Shown here in pieces: positions 1 to 11,031 of a DNA stretch of 64,000 bases. Origin of the DNA: Halichondria panicea. Lineage: Eukaryota > Porifera > Demospongiae > Suberitida > Halichondriidae. The notes beneath the pieces are model-generated. The model was given only the letters and a program-made list of their open reading frames with translations. It was not told where the DNA came from and made no database searches. How positions within the stretch are numbered: position 1 is the first letter of the stretch; each line of letters starts with the position of its first letter. The position numbers and the translations under genes were made by a program. The DNA is taken from NCBI RefSeq assembly GCF_963675165.1, contig NC_087388.1, positions 6,357,651 to 6,421,650 on the forward strand. Direction: 5' to 3'.

Positions 1-92
1 TTGCCTTTCCTAGTATCTGTGACGTAGGTCAGGAAGAATGCCTTTTGTGTACAGTCTATTGGAGTTGCGTACTCTTCCTAATGAACTCTTGG
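1..92. repeat. Right arm of an inverted-repeat element (remnant)
   Basis: This matches the right half of the about 305-bp hairpin elements found complete near 7979, 18900 and 23709, including the stretch around GTGACGTAGGTC and the terminal arm TTGGAGTTGCGTACTCTTCC. The left half lies outside the window or is lost. Just after the arm (about 92) the sequence switches to the spacer type found upstream of T2 and T3, so this is a recombination junction. Confidence 0.6.
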
Positions 93-314
93 TGGAACGG
101 TGGGGCAAGTCAAAAAGCATATTTCACCACTGCATTTACACACAGTGCAACATGCGGGCCCTATGTTCTCGCAGTGCAATGGTATAGTGATGCAACAGGC
201 CATGTGCATATACAGAGCACTGGAATGTGAGCACTGGAATGTTTTGATCTACACGCTCACTCACCGCATGAGAATGGGTAACAAGATATCTTAATTGCTA
301 TTGTCTAGTGTGAG

Positions 315-322
315 TCACATGA
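315..322 (+). promoter_or_regulatory. M-box-like E-box TCACATGA upstream of T1
   Basis: TCACATGA lies 67 bp before the T1 ATG in a wider conserved context, TTGTCTAGTG(TG)AG before it and TG after it. The same core recurs upstream of fifteen of the sixteen array genes; the T4 copy has one substitution. TCACATGA is the established M-box form of the E-box bound by MiT/TFE bHLH-zip factors. Binding here is inference. Confidence 0.5.
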
Positions 323-381
323 TGTTATAATATAACTAGAACTGCATGTTTACATACAGTTGTACCTATAGTTAGGTAAAC

Positions 382-2018
382 ATGAATGGTAGCCCATCAC
401 TGAATGAGGGAGGTTACGACTACAAGTTCGTAGAAGAACCTGCAAACTCTCTCAAGTGTCTCATCTGTCTGCTAGTAGTTAGGGAGCCACAACAACATGG
501 CGGCTGTGGGAAGCTATTCTGCAAGAGCTGCATTGACAAGCACACACTCCTAAGAAATACCTGCTGTCCACACTGCAGGCAGCCATTAAATAACTCAAAT
601 GGCTTTTCAACCATCTTCAATGATTTCAGAAGTAAGTGGTATAGACCAAAGCTTTCCCGGTGTAAATTATGAATAGTGTGCTCAGTAAAACAATAATTGT
701 ATACTGCATAGCGGGTAATTTTCGGGGGACAAAATATTTGTGGTTCAGCAGTATTGAGACATTTCGTGGGTAATATTTTTGTAGTTGGAGCTTGCACTGC
801 AGGTAAAGGTAGGCAAGGTCGCTTCATTCGTGGGTAAAATATTCGTGGTCAGACCTTCAACTACGAAAACCACGAATATTTGCCCCACGAATTACAACCA
901 TAAACACTGCACACACGCACAGGTAATCAAGAGGTCAAGTCTCTAATGGTGTACTGCAGCACTGCTTGCGGTTGGAAAGGAGAGCTGGGATCACTCGATC
1001 ATCATAAGCAGAAAGACTGTGAGAACAAAGTAGTCTTTTGCGAAAACAATTGTGGTGCAATAAATATTATTCAAAAGAATCTTAAGGCCCATCTCGAGTC
1101 CAAGTGTCCTAATCGACTACACAAATGCTCTCACTGTGGTGCTAACAATCAGTACAAAAACCACCAACTTCATACCAAATTACATTGCCCCAAGCGATTG
1201 CATTGTTGTGTTCATTGTGGTGAAAACGGCTGCTTTGATGAGCGTACTTCTACACATTTGAAGGTTTGTCCTAAGATGAAAATTGCCTGTAAAAAGTGCA
1301 CACAACGTATCCTGCGCTGCCAGCTGCCAACTCATCCAAAAGAATGTACGTTTGAACCAGTGCCCTGTAAATATGCTGAAGTTGGGTGCAAAGTGCAACT
1401 TCTACGCAAACACCTCAAGAAGCATGAGGAAAATTACCAACTTCACCTCCAAGTTATCACAGAAACAGTGCTTGAGCTAAAGAAAATGCTTCCCAAACAA
1501 GTTGCCCCAGTTACCTTCAGAGTCACAGATTTTGACAAGCGCAAAACGGACAATGATGTAATATACAGTCCTTCGTTTTATACTTCTACAAATGGGTACA
1601 AAATGTGCTTAAGAATAGATGCCAACGGAAATAGCACTGGCAAAGGCACACATGTTTCTGTGTACACTTGCCTCATGGCAGGTGAATATGATGACTACCT
1701 GACCTGGCCGTTCACTGGGAGGGTCACAATCAAGATACTCAACCAACTGGAGGACAAGAACCATCACAAGAAGACAACTACTGTAACATTCCCAGCAGAC
1801 GATGATGTCAGTCAGAGAGTGTGGAACGTGAGAGAGGGGCAGGGTGGGGCTACTTTAAGTTCATCTCCCACGCTGACCTCGCTCACAAGCCTCTTACAAA
1901 CACTCAGTACCTCAAAGACGACACTCTAATAATTCGAGTATCTGCAGAAGCTCCCGACTACAAGCCATGGCTGGAGTGTACCATTAGCAACTGTGTGTAT
2001 AGTGGCGTTATTACATAG
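382..2018 (+). pseudogene. T1: TRAF-like RING/zinc-finger/MATH gene, frameshifted in MATH
   Basis: Exon 1 is 382-631 (RING, CLIC...CCPHC) and exon 2 is 923-2018 (TRAF-type zinc fingers, helix, MATH). Splice borders are A|GTAAGT and CACAG|GTAATC. One base is missing near 1820, where paralogues read AGAGTGGTGGATGG and this copy reads AGAGTGTGGAACG. The remaining MATH domain (YFKFISHADL... to WLECTISN) therefore continues in another frame to the stop at 2018. Read literally the protein ends at 1929 with an unrelated tail and loses the last third of MATH. The intron (632-922) is longer than in most paralogues because it holds an inverted-repeat element. It could be a recent pseudogene, a truncated functional adaptor or an assembly error; the single lesion makes the last possible. 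Confidence 0.8.
702..896. repeat. CGTATAGCGGG-family inverted-repeat element in T1 intron
   Basis: It begins CATAGCGGGTAATTTTCG and ends with CACGAATATTTGCCCCACGAAT, with inner arms ATTCGTGG / CCACGAAT pairing. The same family interrupts the T14 intron at about 33379 and occurs at 21428, 35947, 46244, 55355 and 56806. The size (about 200 bp) and absence of coding capacity fit a MITE or foldback element. Confidence 0.6.
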
Positions 2019-2453
2019 GACAGCTAAAGTTTTAACTAAATAAATGTGATAACGTGATATTGCATGCCTAAATAGTAGTTGACTAACGTGTACAATATAT
2101 CGTGTATACTTTCATACATTGTCTACCTCCTCTATAGCCTATATTATACAAACAATGACATGCTATTGTTCAACTAACAAAGCCTGCACAACTGAAGTGG
2201 TGTACATGAACAAGCGGTCAAATATTATGTACCAGTATTAATTTATTCAGAATAACAATTATGTAACTACTGTATTACACTGCTCTAAACCTACCACATA
2301 CCGTATAGCGGGTATATTTCGAGGGTACAGATTTTATAGATCAACGGAATTAAAGTTACGGCTGTTGAAATAATACACACCCCTTTAACTGTCCTTATAT
2401 AATTATATATAGGGAAATAGTATAACTTAACAAACAGTTACATATTCTCTCAC

Positions 2454-2565
2454 CTGTCGTAGGTGTTGACCTTTTCCCCCTTGTTGAGAGTGTAGCACAG
2501 GAGGTGAGGCCCTCCCTCCGAGTCACACTCTTGTGAGCACACACTGCCATCAGAGCCGTGTAGTA
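2454..2565 (-). pseudogene. Decayed ankyrin-repeat exon
   Basis: On the minus strand one frame reads YYTALMAVCAHKSVTRREGL, which has the ankyrin TALMxAC signature. A second frame reads LNKGEKVNTYDR, the typical LLxxGAxVNxxDR end of an ankyrin repeat. The two halves are out of frame, so the exon is broken. A GT donor follows (CTCAC on the plus strand at about 2449-2453). The same relic occurs in five other spacers (about 5020, 10922, 15044, 28213 and 32341). The pattern of paired helices resembles ASZ1/GASZ-type ankyrin repeats, but that name is a guess. Confidence 0.5.
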
Positions 2566-2566
2566 G

Positions 2567-2577
2567 TGTGTGTGTGC

Positions 2578-2632
<55 letters not shown>
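2567..2632. repeat. (TG)n microsatellite
   Basis: Nearly pure TG dinucleotides sit beside the ankyrin relic; equivalent tracts sit beside the other copies of that relic at about 5143, 15159 and 32456. Confidence 0.9.
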
Positions 2633-2633
<1 letters not shown>

Positions 2634-3207
2634 ATATGTGTGATCGAGGGGGAGGGAGGAATGATCCGGGACATTAGAATAGTAGCGAGCCACAAACATA
2701 ATTATTCATGCATACTTACCAAAGCAAGTAATTACCGTTGTCAATTATGACATATATAGCTTATAATTATGACGAGCTGCGGCCTGAGGGCATTATGTTG
2801 CTCCAGTGTAATTGCCATGTTGCAGGAGGGCGCCTGCAATAACTATATAACTTATATAATTGCCCAATGACGTCAAACTCTTCTGATTGGTCAACTTTTT
2901 CGATAAACTTGTGTTTTATCATTAGATTTTGAGCTATAGGGTAGAATGGTGGGGCAAGTCAAAAAGCATATTTCACCTGCATTTACACACAGTAACATGC
3001 CCTATGTTCTCACAGTGCAATTAATTAATGGTATAGTGATGCAACGTGTTATGTGCATATACAGAGCACTGAAATGCTTTGATCTACACGCCCACTCACC
3101 ACATGGGTAACAAGATATCTTAATTGCTATTTTCTAGTGAGTCACATGATGTTATTATGTAACTATAACTGCATGTTTACATGCAGTTGTACCTATAGTT
3201 GGTAAAC

Positions 3208-4658
3208 ATGAATAGTAGCCCATCACTCAATGAGGGAGGTTACGACTACAAGTTCATAGAAAAACCTGCAGACTCTCTCAAGTGTCTCATCTGTCTGCTA
3301 GTAGTTAGGGAGCCACAACAACATGGCGGCTGTGGGAAGTTATTCTGTAAAGTGTGTATTGACAAGCACACACTCCTAAGAAATACCTGCTGTCCACACT
3401 GCAGGCAGCCATTAAATAACTCAAATGGCTTTCCAACCATCTTCAATGATTTCCGAAGTAAGTGGTATAGATTAAAGCTTTCCCAGTGAAAATAATGTGC
3501 TAAAACAATAATATTATATACTGTGTAACATACGTGTGCGTGTATGCAGCTCCCATACAACCATAAACACTGCATACACGCACAGGTGATCAAGAGGTCA
3601 AATCTCTAATGGTGTACTGCAACACTGCTTGCGGTTGGAAAGGAGAGCTGGGATCACTCGATAATCACAAGCAGAAAGACTGTGAGAACACGGCAGTCTT
3701 TTGCGAAAACAATTGTGGTGAAATAAATATTATTCGAAAGAATCTCAAGGCCCACCTCGAGTCCAAGTGTCCTAATCGACTACACAAATGCCCTGACTGT
3801 GGTGCAAACAACCAGTACAAAAACCAACAAGTTCATACCAAATTACATTGCCCCAAGCGATCGTATTCTTGTGTTCATTGTGGTGAAAACGGCTGCTTTG
3901 ATGAGCGTACTTCTACACATTTGAAGGTTTGCCCCAAGATGATAATTGCATGTAAAAAGTGCACACAACGTATCCTGCGCTGCCAGCTGCCAACTCATCC
4001 AAAAGAATGCACGTTTGAACCAGTGCCCTGTAAATATGCTGCAGTCGGGTGCAAAGTTCGACCTCTACGCAAATACCTCAAGAAGCACGAGGATGATGAC
4101 CAACTACACCTTCGAGTTACCACAGAAACAGTGCTCGAGCTAAAGAAAATGCTTCCCAAACCCGTTGCCCCAGTTACATGCAGAGTTACAGATTTTGACG
4201 AGCACAAAAAGGCCAATCGTATAGTCCACAGTCCTCCGTTCTACACTTCCACAACTGGGTACAAAATGTGCTTAAGAATAGATGCCAACGGCAATGACAC
4301 TGGCGAAGGCACACATGTCTCTGTGTTTACTTGCCTCATGGCAGGAGAATATGATGACTACCTGGCCTGGCCATTCACTGGGACGGTTACCATCAAGCTT
4401 CTAAATCAGCTAGAGAATCAGAGCCATTATCTAAAAACGTTTAAAATACCAGCAGACAATGAAGCCAGTCAGAGAGTGGTTGATGGTGATAGAGGGCCGG
4501 GATATGGCCACCTTAAGTTCATCTCCCACGCTGACATCGCTCACAAGCCTCGTAAAAACATTCAGTACCTCAAAGACGACATTCTAATATTTCGAGTATC
4601 TGCAGAAGCTCCTGACTACAAGCCATGGCTAGAGTGTACTCAGTTTGTGTATACGTAG
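3208..4658 (+). CDS. T2: TRAF-like RING/TRAF-zinc-finger/MATH protein
   Basis: Exons are 3208-3457 and 3586-4658 (intron 128 bp), giving 440 residues. RING spans about 26-65, with pairs C26/C29, C47/C50 and C62/C65 plus C42; the usual RING histidine position is Lys44. TRAF-type zinc fingers with repeated Cys/His spacing span about 95-251. A short helix ETVLELKKML lies at about 256-273 and MATH at about 281-438, ending YKPWLEC. Known TRAFs are cytoplasmic E3 ligases or adaptors for TNF/TLR/IL-1-type receptors: RING recruits E2, MATH binds receptor peptides, and a coiled coil trimerises them. Here the coiled coil is very short. The start is the ATG aligned across the paralogues; an upstream in-frame TTG is not credible as a start. 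An M-box-like site is at 3142-3149. The exact TRAF orthologue cannot be assigned. Confidence 0.85.
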
Positions 4659-5152
4659 TGGCGTTATTACATATATAGGACAACTAAAGTTTTAACTAAT
4701 AGTTGACAAACGTGTACAATATATCGTGTCTGTTCAACTAACAAAGCCTGCACAACTGAAGTGGTATACATGTACATGAACTAGCGGTCAAATATTATGT
4801 CCCAGATAACGATTATGTAAGTTAGTACTGTATTACACTGCTCTAAACCTACCACATACCGTATAGCGGGTATATTTCTACATACAGGGTACAGATTTTA
4901 TAGATCAACGGAATTAAAGTTACGGCTGTTGAAATAATACACATGCACCCCTTCAACTGTCCTTATAATTATATATAGGGAAAGAGTATAACTTAGCAAA
5001 CAGTTACATATTCTCTCACCTGTCGTAGGTGTTGACCTTTGCCCCCTTGTTGAGAGTGTAGCACAGGAGATGAGGCCCTCCCTCCGAGTCACACTCTTGT
5101 GAGCACACACCGCCATCAGAGCCGTGTAGTAGTCTGTGCGTGTGTGTGTGTG

Positions 5153-5187
<35 letters not shown>

Positions 5188-5751
5188 ATGTGTGTGATCG
5201 AGGGGGAGGGAGGAATGATCCGGGACATTAGACTAGTAGCGAGCCACAAACATGCATACTTACCAAAGCAAGTAATTACCGTTGTCAATTATGACATATA
5301 TAGCTTATAATTATGACGAGCTGCGGCCTGAGGGCATTATGTTGCTCCAGTGTAATTGCCATGTTGCAGGAGGGCGCCTGCAATAACTAACTTATATATA
5401 ATTGCCCAATGACGTCAAACTCCTCTGATTGGTCAACTTTTTCTATAAACTTGTGTTTTATCATTAGATTTTGAGCTATAGGGTAGAATGGTGGGGCAAG
5501 TCAAAAAGCATATTTCACCTGCATTTACACACAGTAACATGCCCTATGTTCTTACAGTGCAATTAATTAATGGTATAGCGATGCAACGTGTTATGTGCAT
5601 ATACAGAGCACTGGAATGCTTTGATCTACACGCCCACTCACCACATGGGTAACAAGATATCTTAATTGCTATTGTCTAGTGTGAGTCACATGATGTTATT
5701 ATATAACTAGAACTGCATGTAAACAAGCAGTTGTACCTATAGTTGGTAAAC
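4659..5751. other. Spacer T2-T3
   Basis: This is a paralogous copy of the T1-T2 spacer: a CCGTATAGCGGG fragment near 4859, an ankyrin relic, a (TG)n tract, the stretch GCGGCCTGAGGGCATTATG, then the upstream region with an M-box at 5686-5693. Confidence 0.6.
5020..5133 (-). pseudogene. Ankyrin-repeat relic exon with both splice borders
   Basis: The minus strand reads CACAG|A...CAG|GTGAGA, so canonical acceptor and donor survive around 114 nt. YYTALMAVCAHKSVTRREGL and LNKGAKVNTYDR lie in different frames, as in the other copies, so the frameshift may predate the array's amplification. A possible upstream minus-strand donor (GTAAGTATGCATG) lies near 5268. Confidence 0.5.
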
Positions 5752-7249
5752 ATGAATGGTAGCCCATCACTCAATGAGGGAGGTTATGACTACAAGTTTG
5801 TAGAAGAACCTGCAAACTCTCTCAAGTGTCTCATCTGTCTGCTAGTAGTTAGGGAGCCACAACAACATGGCGGCTGTGGGAAGCTATTCTGTAAGAGCTG
5901 TATTGACAAGCACACACTCCTAAGAAATACCTGCTGTCCACACTGCAGGCAGCCATTAAATAACTCAAATGGCTTTCCAACCATCTTCAATGATTTCAGA
6001 AGTAAGTGGTATAGATCAAAGCTTTCCCGGTAAAAATGATGTGCTAAAACAATAATAATTATTATATACTGTGTAACATACGTGTACGTGTATGCAGCTC
6101 CCATACAACCATAAACACTGCATACACGCACGCACAGGTGATCAAGAGGTCAAGTCTTTAATGGTGTACTGCAGCACTGGTTGCGGTTGGAAAGGGGAGC
6201 TGGGATCACTCGATAATCACAAGCAGAAAGACTGTGAGAACTCAGTAGTCTTTTGTGAAAACAATTGTGGTGAAATAAATACGATTCGAAAGAATCTCAA
6301 GGCCCATCTCGAGTCCGAGTGTCCTAATCGACTACACAAATGCCCGGACTGTGGTGCAAACAACCAGTACAAAAACCACCAAGTTCATACTAAATTACAT
6401 TGCCCCAAGCGATTGCATTCTTGTGTTCATTGTGGTGAAAACGGCTGCTTTGATGAGCGTACTTCTACACATTTGGAGGTTTGTCCCAAGATGAAAATTG
6501 CCTGTAAAAAGTGCACACAACGTATCCTGCGCTGCCAGCTGCCAACTCATCCAAAAGAATGCGCGTTTGAACCAGTGCCCTGTAAATATGCTGCAGTCGG
6601 GTGCAAAGTTCGGCCTCTACGCAAAGACCTCAAGAAGCATGAGGAAGACTACCAACTTCACCTCCAAGTTACCACAGAAACAGTGCTTGAGCTAAAGAAA
6701 ATGCTTTCCAAACCAGTTGCCCCAGTTGCAGTTGCCCCGGTTACAGTTGCCCCAGTTACAGTTTCCCCAGTTACATGCAGAGTTGTAGATTTTGACAAGC
6801 GCAAAACAGGCAATTATGTAATCTACAGTCCTTCGTTCTACACTTCCACAAATGGGTACAAAATGTGCTTAAGAATAGATGCCAACGGTAATGGCACTGG
6901 CAATGGAACACACGTCTCTGTGTTCACTTGCCTCATGGTAGGTGAACATGATGACTACCTGACCTGGCCCTTCACCGGGAAAGTCACAATCGAGCTACTC
7001 AACCAACTGGAGGACAAGAACCATCACAAAGAGACAAATACATTTCCAGCAGAACTTGTGGCTAGCCAGAGAGTGGTAGACGGTGAGAGGGGGGTAGGAA
7101 GGGGCTACCATAAGTACATCTCCCACGCTGACCTCACTTACAAGCCTCGTAAAAACATTCAGTACCTCAAAGACGACACTCTAATTTTCCGAGTATCTGC
7201 AGAAGCTCCTGACTACAAGCCATGGCTGGAGTGTACTCATTTTGTGTAG
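5752..7249 (+). CDS. T3: TRAF-like RING/TRAF-zinc-finger/MATH protein
   Basis: Exons are 5752-6001 and 6138-7249, coding for 453 residues. The domain order is as in T2: RING in exon 1 (CKSC variant of the third pair), TRAF zinc fingers, helix, MATH ending WLECTHFV. The linker before MATH has four VAPVT-like units, against one in T2, which explains most of the extra length. The whole frame is open and all zinc ligands seen in the intact paralogues are present. Downstream sequence closely matches that after T10 and T8, so these form a subgroup. Confidence 0.85.
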
Positions 7250-7331
7250 TCAATTATATAGTCATGTAGGACAGTTAAAGTTTTGACTAATATAAACACA
7301 CACACACACACACACACACACAGTCAGCTTT

Positions 7332-7686
7332 TAGTCTCGAGGCCAGACTCCTCCCGGGGGAGAGAGTCTGGCAAACAGAGTCACTTTTCTTGGTTTTCAG
7401 ACAGTTAAAAGTGGGCGTGGCGGAAATGGGCGTGGTGACGATACTAAAACTGGCTGGCTATTATCTCTACTCCTATACAGATTTAGTGAGATTTGAAAGA
7501 TTCTCTGTACTTGAAATAACATTTTTAGTTGATGTATGAATCATGTGACAGTTTAATTGCATTCTTGCGAATCTGATTGGAGATGTCAAATTTTGACATC
7601 TGAACCAAGAAAAGTGACTCTAAATGCCAGACCCTCTCCCTGGCACATGTCAGATCACGTGCAAGGGAGTGGTCTGGGGCCAGACT
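7332..7686. mobile_element. 355-bp MITE-like element with 10-bp target duplication
   Basis: AGTCAGCTTT occurs directly before (7322-7331) and after (7687-7696) the element. The ends are inverted: GGCCAGACTCC near the left, GGTCTGGGGCC near the right, and further in AGAGTCACTTTTCTTGGTT pairs with AACCAAGAAAAGTGACTCT. The T10-T11 spacer has an uninterrupted site near 23431-23440. There is no coding capacity. A 9-11-bp duplication suits Mutator-like elements, but the superfamily is uncertain. Confidence 0.75.
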
Positions 7687-7978
7687 AGTCAGCTTTACCG
7701 TATCCCTCGTGCGGCTACGCCTCGAGGCATAATTATTGCCTAGAATTATAGCCTGTATAGTTACTGTAGTTGCACCTATACCTGCATATAGTTATACACA
7801 ATTATATCATGTCAAAATCATTATGGGCTCTATAACATGACAGTACATATATAAGAGCAATACCTACTCAAGCAACACTTATGTACATACGTGTAGCCTA
7901 TACACTGAAACAATTAATGACAATGTAACAGTTATTGTTCAAAGAGCACATGACATGAGTACTCTATATAAGCACTGT

Positions 7979-8287
7979 CAAGAGTTCATTAGAAAGAGTA
8001 CGCAACTCCACTTATAACCGTAGTGGGCGTTTCTTCCAACCTACGTCGCAACCACATGCTGTTGTATAAACTAATTTGCAATGAATAACTTATAGTGACG
8101 ATTGTGATAATTATATATCACTAATTTACAACTGCCAGTAGGAAAGACAATGAGCTACTAACCATTGCCTTTCCTGCTAGTTGCGGTTACAACATGCAGC
8201 TAGAGTATCTGTGACGTAGGTCTGGAGGAATGCTTTTTGTGTACAGTCTATTGGAGTTGCGTACTCTTCCTAATGAACTCTTAATTG
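7979..8287. mobile_element. About 305-bp hairpin element upstream of T4
   Basis: The left end CAAGAGTTCATTAG(A)AAGAG and right end CTCTTCCTAATGAACTCTT are inverted repeats over about 32 bp, with further pairing inside around CCTACGTCGCAAC / GTTGCGG...GACGTAGG. GCACTGT flanks both sides (7972-7978, 8288-8294). This copy has four extra bases near the right end. Equivalent elements precede T9 and T11. The 7-8-bp duplication and CA...TG ends suggest a hAT-type MITE. Confidence 0.7.
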
Positions 8288-8592
8288 GCACTGTATTGTT
8301 GTTCATAACTAACCACATATATAGACGTACACAATATCAGAGATGTCTGTATACACACAACACATTAATTCCAAGCTAAGCGAGGCTTTAATCTCACGGT
8401 CACATTGAGATTTTGGCCAGATCATTCGCAACGTATCTTTCTGGGCTTGGATTAACGGAATTCAAGTTAGTACTCTTTACGGGAAATTGTACTCACGTGT
8501 CGTATAGGTATAATTAGTATTAACGGACATTATAAATAGTAGGACAAAGCATTCCTAAAGCCACCCACACACCACACTAAGCCATTGTCTAG

Positions 8593-8600
8593 TTACATGA
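8593..8600 (+). promoter_or_regulatory. Altered M-box (TTACATGA) upstream of T4
   Basis: At the conserved position 102 bp before the ATG this copy reads TTACATGATG instead of TCACATGATG. The near-identical duplicate T11 keeps TCACATGA at 24318, so the change is recent. The preceding TTGTCTAG is conserved. Confidence 0.4.
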
Positions 8601-8694
8601 TGTTTGTTTATTGTGTTTGTCTAAAATTTTGTTTGTCTATATTAATGGTCTAAGTAGCTATATACAGTTAGTTTGTTAGTTTGGAACTATAAAC

Positions 8695-10204
8695 ATGTTT
8701 GGCCAGTTTTCTAGCCCATCACTGAAAGAAGGAGGTTATGACTACAAGTTCATAAAAGAACCTGCAGACTCTCTCAAGTGTCTCATCTGTCTGCTAGTAG
8801 TTAGGGAGCCACAACAACATGGCGGCTGTGGGAAGCTATTCTGTAAAGTGTGTATTGACAAGCACACAGTCCTAAAAAATACCTGTCCACATTGCAGGCA
8901 GCCATTAAATAACTCAAATGGCTTTCCAACCATCTTCAATGATTTCAGAAGTAAGTGGTATATAGATCAAAGCTTTCCCAGTGTAAATTATGAATAGTGT
9001 GTTAAAACAATAAATTATATACATATACCTGTACCTGCATGCATGCATACATCACCCCTATAACCGTATACAAACACATGCAGGTGATCAAGAGGTCAAG
9101 TCTCTAATGGTGTACTGCAGCACTGCTTGCGGTTGGAAAGGAGAGCTGGGATCACTCGATAATCACAAGCAGAAAGACTGTGAGAACACAGTAGTCTTTT
9201 GCGAAAACAATTGTGGTGAAATAAATATGATTCGAAAGAATCTCAAGGCCCATCTCGAGTCCAAGTGTCCTAATCGACTACACAAATGCCCTCACTGTGG
9301 TGCAAACAACCAGTACAAAAACCACCAACTTCATACCAAATTACATTGCCCCAAACGATTGCATTGTTGTGTTCATTGTGGTGAAAACGGCTGCTTTGAT
9401 GAGCGTACTTCTACACATTTGGAGGTTTGTCCCAAGATGAAAATTGCCTGTAAAAAGTGCACACAACGTATCCTGCGCTGCCAGCTGCCAACTCATCCAA
9501 AACAATGTACGTTTGAACCAGTGCCCTGTAAATATGCTGAAGTTGGGTGCAAAGTTCGGCCTCTACGCAGAGACCTCAAGAAGCACGAAGAAAATTACCA
9601 ACTTCACCTTCGAGTTACCACAGAAACAGTACTCGAGCTAAAGAAAATGCTTTCCAAACCAGTTGTCCCAGTTACAGTTGCCCCAGTTACATACAAAGTT
9701 GCAGATTTTGCTAAGCGCAAAACAGACAATGATGTAATCTACAGTCCTTCGTTCTACACTTCCACAAATGGGTACAAAATGTGCTTAAGAATAAATGCCA
9801 ACGGTATTGGCACTGGCAAAGGCACACATGTCTCTGTGTTTACTTGCCTCATGGCAGGAGAATATGACGACTACCTGACCTGGCCGTTCACTGGGAGGGT
9901 AACAATCGAGCTACTCAACCAACGGGAGAACAAGAACCATCACAAGCTGACAACCACATTCCCAGCACACTATGTGGCCAGTCAGAGAGTGGTGGATGGT
10001 GAGAGAGGGTTAGGAGGTGGACGGACTAAGTTCATCTCCCACGCTGACCTCGCTCACAAGCCTCTTACAAACACTCAGTACCTCAAAGACGACACTCTAA
10101 TATTTCGTGTATCTGCAGAAGCCCCTAACTACAAACCATGGCTGGAGTGTATCGAGTGTGTGACATTATTACATAGGACAGCTAAAGTTTCAACTATAGT
10201 GTGA
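8695..10204 (+). CDS. T4: TRAF-like RING/TRAF-zinc-finger/MATH protein
   Basis: Exons are 8695-8950 and 9084-10204, giving 458 residues. It belongs to the subgroup starting MFGQFSS (also T8, T9, T11), which has a different upstream region from the MN(G/S)SPS subgroup. RING ends CPHC after KNT, one cysteine shorter than T2. The linker has two VAPVT-like units. After WLEC the reading frame continues for 16 extra residues (from IECV) compared with T3. It is fully open. T11 is its near-identical duplicate. Confidence 0.85.
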
Positions 10205-10358
10205 TAACGTGATATTTCCTATGTTGACCTACGTGTACAATATATATTGTGTCAAAACCAGTACTTTCATACATTATGGGCTACAAACAATGACATGCTA
10301 TTGTTCAACTAACAAAAACATTAGATTACATGGAAGCATAATCTACAAGAAGGTACTT

Positions 10359-10468
10359 ATTCTACAGGAAGTGGACGCATATTTTACAGGAAATGGGCGC
10401 CTATTCTACAGGAAGTGGACACATATTCTACAGGAAATGGACTCATATTCTACAGGAAGTGACAAATA
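10359..10468. repeat. 22-bp minisatellite, five units
   Basis: Units of the form ATTCTACAGGAAGTGGACGC plus AT repeat about five times with small differences. The last unit is diverged and further partial units (GCAGGAAG) follow. The same array is in copy B near 27655-27765. It is open in one frame by chance but shows no protein homology I recognise. Confidence 0.8.
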
Positions 10469-10921
10469 ATTTGCAGGAAGTTCTCAAAAGTTAGAATGAA
10501 ATTTTTAGTGAAAGTGACAAGAAGATGACAAAAACATTATAAAAAACACAGAATGCAATAGTTTGTTCAGTCAATATCCATGTCCACTGTTGCTTTGTAT
10601 TGCTTTTTCCAGTTGGGCATGGGCAGGGGGGCCAGGAAGCATCAAAAACACTTCAGCAATCGCTTGACACTTTCTATTGAGTTTTTTAAGGTTCCATGCC
10701 GGTCCAGTCTGCTGTATACCCCCCTCCACTCCACCACAGAGCTTCATTCTTCCTAACCACCTTGGTTACGGTTAGATTCCTTCGGCTTTGCGCCTCGGGC
10801 TAACCGCAACCTCAGAGGTTACATAGACGCATATTCTACTCTTAGGTGTAGTCTATCCTATACATACATGCAAGGAAAATTATATTATGGTACTAAGCAA
10901 TCTCTTTCCATACTCACTCAC

Positions 10922-11031
10922 CTATCGTACCTTTGCCCCCTTGTTGAAGGAGTCTGGCACAGGAGACGAGGCCTTCCCTCCGAGTCACACTCTTGTGAGC
11001 ACACACCGCCATCAGAGCCGTGTAGTAGTCT
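10922..11031 (-). pseudogene. Ankyrin-repeat relic exon
   Basis: On the minus strand it reads YYTALMAVCAHKSVTRREGL then VSCARLLQQGGKG, i.e. a longer in-frame ankyrin stretch than the other copies, followed by a small deletion that removes the VNT part. A CACAG acceptor and GTGAGT donor flank it. This copy shows best that the ancestral exon encoded an ankyrin repeat ending LLQQGAKVN-like. Confidence 0.5.

Larger units (their letters stand above)
2019..3207. other. Spacer T1-T2
   Basis: This spacer holds a possible AATAAA signal soon after the T1 stop (about 2038), a CCGTATAGCGGG fragment near 2302, the ankyrin relic at 2454-2565, a (TG)n tract and the T2 upstream region (M-box 3142-3149). No plus-strand gene is visible. 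Confidence 0.6.
7250..8694. other. Spacer T3-T4 with two inserted elements
   Basis: After a short (CA)n tract this spacer contains two inverted-repeat elements (7332-7686 and 7979-8287), a GC-rich hairpin near 7698-7736 and the T4 upstream region. The orthologous T10-T11 spacer lacks the first element, showing the empty site. Confidence 0.65.

Noticed and set aside
420-827. Minus-strand ORFs of 65-135 codons opposite every RING exon (recurring at each copy)
   Set aside because: They mirror the conserved plus-strand RING exon, run into intron sequence and have no splice or family support; conservation is explained by the sense strand.
1283-1480. Recurring 65-codon plus-strand ORF (MPVKSAHNVSC type) in all exon 2 copies
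   Set aside because: It is the +1 shadow of the zinc-finger coding sequence.
2450-2750. His/Thr or Cys/Val repeat ORFs across TG tracts, and similar ones at 5016, 15040, 52594, 54231, 56317 and 62157
   Set aside because: They are translations of CA/TG microsatellites or CA-rich minisatellites, extended by flanking chance frames.
10209-10469. ORF over the 22-bp minisatellite
   Set aside because: Repeat-driven open frame, broken in copy B by substitutions, no homology recognised.
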